Assembly: GCA_910589055.1 (NCBI GenBank)
Contig: CAJURN010000017.1
Location: 1-64,000 of the forward strand
From: an uncultured Muribaculaceae bacterium
Lineage (GTDB): Bacteria > Bacteroidota > Bacteroidia > Bacteroidales > Muribaculaceae
Direction of reading: 5' to 3'
Length of the DNA: 64,000 bases
The first letter of the stretch is position 1, and the number at the start of each line of letters is the position of its first letter. Below the pieces are notes generated by a model. That model saw only the letters and a program-made list of their open reading frames with translations, searched no databases and was not told where the DNA came from. Position numbers and translations under genes: made by a program. This document shows positions 60,615 to 64,000 of this stretch, in pieces.

Positions 60615-61310
60615 TTATTTCTTTTTCTGTCCGTAATAGGCTCCGGGACCGTGTTTGCGGTTGAAGTGTTTTTCGATGAGAAGGGGATTCATTGTCAGAC
60701 GCGGATTGACGCTGAACGATATGCTTGCCATTTTGGCAACCTGCTCGAGCACTACGGCGTTGTGTACGGCTTCGTCGGGAGTCTTGCCCCATGTGAATGG
60801 GCCGTGGTTCTTGACAAGCACGCCGGGTGTGTGCATGGGATTGAGACCCACGAAGCGGCGCACAATCACGTTGCCTGTCTCAAGTTCGTAGTCGCCTGTC
60901 ACTTCAGCTTCGGTCATGGCTTCGGTGCAGGGTACGTCGTTGTGGAAATAGTCGGCATGTGTGGTGCCGATGTTGGGAAGGTCGATTCCGGCCTGCGCCC
61001 ATGCGGTGGCATAGGTGGAATGGGTGTGTACCACGCCTCCGACTTCAGGAAATGCGCGGTAGATTGCAAGATGTGTGGGGGTGTCGCTGGAGGGGTTGAG
61101 GTCGCCTTCGACAACGCGGCCGCTCTCAAGGTCGACAACCACCATGTCGGAGGGCTTCATGTTGTCGTAGCTTACTCCGCTGGGTTTGATTACAACGAGG
61201 CCTTTCTCACGGTCGATGCCGGAAACGTTGCCCCATGTGAATATCACGAGTCCGTGTTTTACCAGGTCAAGGTTTGCCTGGCAAACGGTTTCTTTGAGTT
61301 TTTCAAGCAT
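60615..61310 (-). CDS. araD: L-ribulose-5-phosphate 4-epimerase
   Basis: 231 aa. Class II aldolase fold with zinc ligands in VVHTHSTYATAWAQ and the His of HTPGVLVKNHGPFTWG. Further blocks: WGNVSGIDREKGLVVIKPSGV and DYFHNDVPCTEAMT. Produces D-xylulose 5-phosphate for the pentose phosphate pathway. It sits 92 bases before araA in the same operon. Confidence 0.96.
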   Translation of the reverse strand: MLEKLKETVCQANLDLVKHGLVIFTWGNVSGIDREKGLVVIKPSGVSYDNMKPSDMVVVDLESGRVVEGDLNPSSDTPTHLAIYRAFPEVGGVVHTHSTYATAWAQAGIDLPNIGTTHADYFHNDVPCTEAMTEAEVTGDYELETGNVIVRRFVGLNPMHTPGVLVKNHGPFTWGKTPDEAVHNAVVLEQVAKMASISFSVNPRLTMNPLLIEKHFNRKHGPGAYYGQKKK

Positions 61311-61419
61311 GTCTGTTATACAATATTACTTGGTCGGAGGTTCAGTCGTTTCGGACGGTTTAGACAAGTATAATGTTCGTGCCCGTTATTTTGCCGAAAA
61401 AAACTTAATTTCCGTTCCT

Positions 61420-62097
61420 TTAGATTTTAAATTTGTTTGATTCCTCGAAAATTTCCTTGTTGAAGCGGAAAAGTCGTGCACCGCGGCGTGAACCGGACTT
61501 GTCGATTTTTCCGGTGGTCTCGATACACTGGTTCTCGGCCACTCTCTTGCGGAAGTTGCGCTTGTCGAACTGCTCGTCGAAGATGAGTTCGTAGAGGGTC
61601 TGGAGATGTGTCAGCGTAAACGCTTCGGGAAGGAGCTTGAAGGCGATCGGTTCGGTGCTGATTCGGCTGCACAGGTGTGCGCGGGCCTTGCGTATCATTT
61701 CCGGATGGTCGAATCCAAGTTCGGGGAGGTCGTTGATGTCTTTCCAGCAGGCGTCGTGTTCGGCGAGGCTTTTCTCGTCGATGGCGTCGGACGGAAGAAG
61801 TGCGTAGTAGGCCACCGAAATCACTCGGGCTCCCGGGTCGCGCGACACTTCGCCGAAAGTCTTTACCTGACGCATGAAAGTGCCCTGGATTCCGGTGAGC
61901 TCGAACAGAACGCGCCTTGCGGCGTCATCGACGCTTTCTCCGTCGCTTACGAAGCCTCCCATCAGGGACCATTTTCCTTTTTCAGGTTCGAATTTACGTT
62001 TTGTCAGCAGTACCTGGAGCTTGCCGTCGCTGATGCTGAATATGATGCAGTCGACGCTGACATAGAATTGTGAATGGTGGCTGTAACAGTCAGTCAT
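61420..62097 (-). CDS. araR: NUDIX-type transcription regulator of arabinose use
   Basis: 225 aa from ATG 62097. N-terminal NUDIX-like domain (about 10-145) with the box region GGFVSDGESVDDAARRVLFELTG, whose usual catalytic REVxEExG is degraded to RRVLFELTG, so hydrolysis is unlikely. C-terminal winged helix (LYELIFDEQFDKRNFRKRVA, then GKIDKSGSRRGARLFRF). In Bacteroides thetaiotaomicron a NUDIX-type AraR in the same gene order controls arabinose genes (established there). It should respond to arabinose and bind operators in this operon; none was assigned. Confidence 0.9.
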   Translation of the reverse strand: MTDCYSHHSQFYVSVDCIIFSISDGKLQVLLTKRKFEPEKGKWSLMGGFVSDGESVDDAARRVLFELTGIQGTFMRQVKTFGEVSRDPGARVISVAYYALLPSDAIDEKSLAEHDACWKDINDLPELGFDHPEMIRKARAHLCSRISTEPIAFKLLPEAFTLTHLQTLYELIFDEQFDKRNFRKRVAENQCIETTGKIDKSGSRRGARLFRFNKEIFEESNKFKI

Positions 62098-62109
62098 ATC
62101 AGTGGGTTG

Positions 62110-62147
62110 CTGACGTGAACGGGGATTCGGGTTCCCGTCCACGTCAG
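62110..62147. terminator. hairpin between the symporter and araR genes
   Basis: CTGACGTG.ACGGG pairs with CCCGT.CACGTCAG. The T-rich stretch lies on the plus-strand side only, so as a minus-strand terminator it would be weak; it may partly uncouple the genes. Confidence 0.5.
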
Positions 62148-62161
62148 TTGTTTATTGTTTT

Positions 62162-63844
62162 TTACCAGAAGTAAATGTAGAAGGCTGCTGTGATGCCGAG
62201 GATGATTATCGAGTGGATAACATCCCAGTGGTTCCAGCTTGCACGGGTTGCGGCTTTCTGCTCGGCGGTAGCTGTGCCGAACACAAGACCCTGAATCTTT
62301 TCTTCAGAGGGAGCCTTGGTGAAGAGCGATACAATCACACCCACTGCAAGGCAGAACACGAGCATCCATCCGCAGAAGAAGAGCCAGTTGCAGTCGAAGA
62401 ACACTGCCTGAAAGAGGCTGTGGCTGTCGGAGGGAGCGGCGTTGCTGTAATAAATCTTGGCGCCGAGACGGGTGAGGCCGATGATAAGGCCGGACAGAAG
62501 CGCCCACATACCGCCCTGAGCGGAGGCACGCTTCCAGAGGATACCGATAAGGAAGGCTGCCGCGATACCGGGAGCGAGCACGGACTGTACGTCCTGGAGA
62601 TAGAGGTAGAGCACATCACCGATGGAGCGCATGATGGGAATCCAGAGGATACCGAGCACAACAATTACAACTGTGGCGGCCTGACCGATACGGACGAGTT
62701 TCTTAGGATTGGTGTTGGGTTTGTAGCGCTGGTAGAAGTCGATGGTGAACAGGGCGGCCGAGGAGTTGAACAGCGATGCGAGCGAGCTCATGAGGGCTGC
62801 GAGAATACCGCACACGATAAGACCCTTGACACCGGCGGGGAGCAGCTTGGCAACCAGGGTGGGGAAAGCTGCGTCTGTGTTGAGGTTACCGTTTTCGAGC
62901 ATGGGCAGGAATGAGCCCTGGCTCTGATGGAGAGCGAAGGCAATCATGCCGGGGATGAGGAACAGGAACACGGGCAGGAGCTTCAGGTAAGCGCCGAAGA
63001 TGGTGCCTCGGCGGGCTTCACGTTCGTCCTTGCCGGAAAGTACGCGCTGCACGATGAACTGGTCGGTACACCAGTACCAGAAACCGATTACGGCTGAGCC
63101 GATGAGAGCACCGAGCCAGGGGAAGTTGCCGTCGCGGTTGTCGCGGATAAGGTTTGTCATCGTGTCGCCGTATTCGTTCACTTCAACAGCGGAGCAGATT
63201 TCCATCATCTTGTCCCAACCGCCGAGTTCCTTGAGGCCGAGCACGAGGATGATGAGTGAGCCGAGAAGGAGGATGGGAGTCTGGAGCACTGAGGTGTAGA
63301 GCACGGATTTCATACCGCCGAAGATGGTGTAGAGGGCGGTGATGAGCACCAGGCCGATTGCTGCAATCCAGAAGAAGTCGATGCCCCAGAGGGTGTCGAT
63401 GCCGAATACCTGCTGGAACACGAGACCTCCGGCATATACTGTCACGGCAACCTTGGTGAGCACGTAGCTTATAAGGGAGATGAGCGACAGGATGGTGCGG
63501 GAAGCGGAGTTGTAGCGGCGTTCGAGGAATTCAGGCATGGTGTAGACCATTGAACGGGTGTAGAAGGGTACGAATACCCAGCCGAGGATAAGGATCATCC
63601 AGCCCTGGATTTCCCAGTGGGCCATTGCCATACCGGAGGCGGCTCCGGAACCGGCGAGGCCGATCAGGTGCTCCGAACCGATGTTCGAGGCGAAGATGGA
63701 TGCGCCGATGGCGATCCAGGTAGCATCTTTTCCGCCGAGGAAGTAGTCGGCGGCATTGTTCTGTTTCTGGCGCACCACCCATACGATGATGCCGATCAGT
63801 GCGATGAAGAATAGGCCTATGACAAGCCAGTCAAGTAATTCCAT
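62162..63844 (-). CDS. sodium:solute symporter (SSS family), probable arabinose uptake
   Basis: 560 aa with about 14 membrane helices. SSS/SGLT features: FFIALIGIIVWVVRQ start, FLGGKDATWIAIGASIFASNIGSEHLIGLAGSG, and GFWYWCTDQFIVQRVLSGKDEREARRG. Located between galM and araR in an operon whose order matches the Bacteroides arabinose operon, where the SSS protein is the arabinose transporter (inferred here). Inner membrane, sodium driven. Confidence 0.9.
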   Translation of the reverse strand: MELLDWLVIGLFFIALIGIIVWVVRQKQNNAADYFLGGKDATWIAIGASIFASNIGSEHLIGLAGSGAASGMAMAHWEIQGWMILILGWVFVPFYTRSMVYTMPEFLERRYNSASRTILSLISLISYVLTKVAVTVYAGGLVFQQVFGIDTLWGIDFFWIAAIGLVLITALYTIFGGMKSVLYTSVLQTPILLLGSLIILVLGLKELGGWDKMMEICSAVEVNEYGDTMTNLIRDNRDGNFPWLGALIGSAVIGFWYWCTDQFIVQRVLSGKDEREARRGTIFGAYLKLLPVFLFLIPGMIAFALHQSQGSFLPMLENGNLNTDAAFPTLVAKLLPAGVKGLIVCGILAALMSSLASLFNSSAALFTIDFYQRYKPNTNPKKLVRIGQAATVVIVVLGILWIPIMRSIGDVLYLYLQDVQSVLAPGIAAAFLIGILWKRASAQGGMWALLSGLIIGLTRLGAKIYYSNAAPSDSHSLFQAVFFDCNWLFFCGWMLVFCLAVGVIVSLFTKAPSEEKIQGLVFGTATAEQKAATRASWNHWDVIHSIIILGITAAFYIYFW

Positions 63845-63887
63845 TGTTTTATTTGATAGTGATTGTTTTGGTTATGTGGGAGGGCGC

Positions 63888-64000
63888 TTATTTTGTCGAG
63901 AATTTGTATGCGCAATGGCTTGTATAGGTTTCGCCGGGATTGAGGACAACCGAAGGCCACTGGGGCTTGTTGGGGCTGTCGGGGTAGTGCTGTGTTTCAA
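63888..64000 (-). CDS. galM: aldose 1-epimerase (galactose mutarotase), C-terminal end only
   Basis: 36 codons to TAA at 63888-63890; the 5' part lies outside. The end ETQHYPDSPNKPQWPSVVLN, then PGETYTSHCAYKF, is the typical C-terminus of GalM, with the catalytic Glu region outside. It interconverts alpha and beta anomers of the incoming sugar. It starts the visible part of the arabinose operon, 43 bases before the symporter. Confidence 0.88.
   Translation of the reverse strand, partial: ETQHYPDSPNKPQWPSVVLNPGETYTSHCAYKFSTK

Noticed and set aside
60523..60792. N-terminal extension of araA by 90 codons
   Set aside because: It runs through araD coding sequence and has no homology; the family starts at ATG 60522.

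Overview
The window looks like a chromosomal segment of a gut-type Bacteroidales bacterium. The fairly high GC suggests a member of Muribaculaceae, but that family call is inference. Evidence for the order: repeated promoters of the Bacteroidetes form TAnnTTTG a short way before start codons; SusD-free but TonB-rich surface genes; DUF5606, DUF4831 and DUF4954 proteins; secreted proteins with type IX-like C-terminal tails; a NUDIX-type arabinose regulator; and an inositol-phosphate synthase/CDP-alcohol transferase cluster of the kind used for inositol lipids. No rRNA, tRNA, CRISPR array, integrase or replication origin was seen.

Layout. 1-4.1 kb (minus strand): inositol-lipid type cluster (ATP-grasp, CDP-alcohol phosphotransferase, HAD protein, myo-inositol-phosphate synthase cut by the window edge). 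4.2-10.1 kb (minus): six-gene MacAB-TolC-like export operon. 10.2-17.7 kb: 55-aa membrane protein, SulP anion transporter, small lipoprotein, an IS200-like RAYT gene flanked by inverted REP hairpins, smpB and a Yip1-like membrane gene, DUF5606 gene, a YhcG-type PDDEXK nuclease lying between two near-copies of one terminator, and a PfkB kinase followed by a solo REP element. 17.8-22.1 kb (minus): relA, lipoprotein, MFS sugar transporter. 22.2-24.0 kb: a three-gene hipB-hipS-hipT toxin-antitoxin module with three evenly spaced operator palindromes. 24.1-31.4 kb (minus): two secreted proteins with C-terminal sorting tails around an operon for UDP-ManNAcA synthesis and transfer (wecC, wecG, wecB) plus UDP-glucose dehydrogenase.

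31.5-35.6 kb: cobalamin riboswitch, BtuB-like receptor and a BtuG-like beta-propeller lipoprotein, which together form a B12 capture operon; then a DJ-1/PfpI protein. 35.7-44.9 kb: ApbE flavinyltransferase, a secreted protein, enolase, NAD(P)HX repair enzyme with DUF4831 and TPR genes, a SAM methyltransferase and phosphoglycerate kinase. 45.0-55.0 kb: an AlbA_2/Schlafen-type ATP-binding protein with a 12-base tandem repeat, TrkH, a C10 cysteine protease, a His-tailed small secreted protein, a DUF3298 lipoprotein, an M23/LysM peptidase, nucleoside diphosphate kinase, and a coupled pair of small genes (44 and 160 aa). 55.1-57.1 kb: DUF4954 beta-helix protein. 57.2-64.0 kb (minus): arabinose operon galM(partial)-symporter-araR-araD-araA-araB.

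The background is housekeeping and surface or nutrient-uptake genes. Short, AT-richer accessory islets (RAYT/REP, YhcG, HipBST, AlbA_2, the 44/160-aa pair) are dropped singly between them. The most interesting material is the RAYT/REP system, the HipBST module with phased operators, the inositol-lipid cluster carrying an ATP-grasp enzyme, and the terminator duplication around the YhcG gene.
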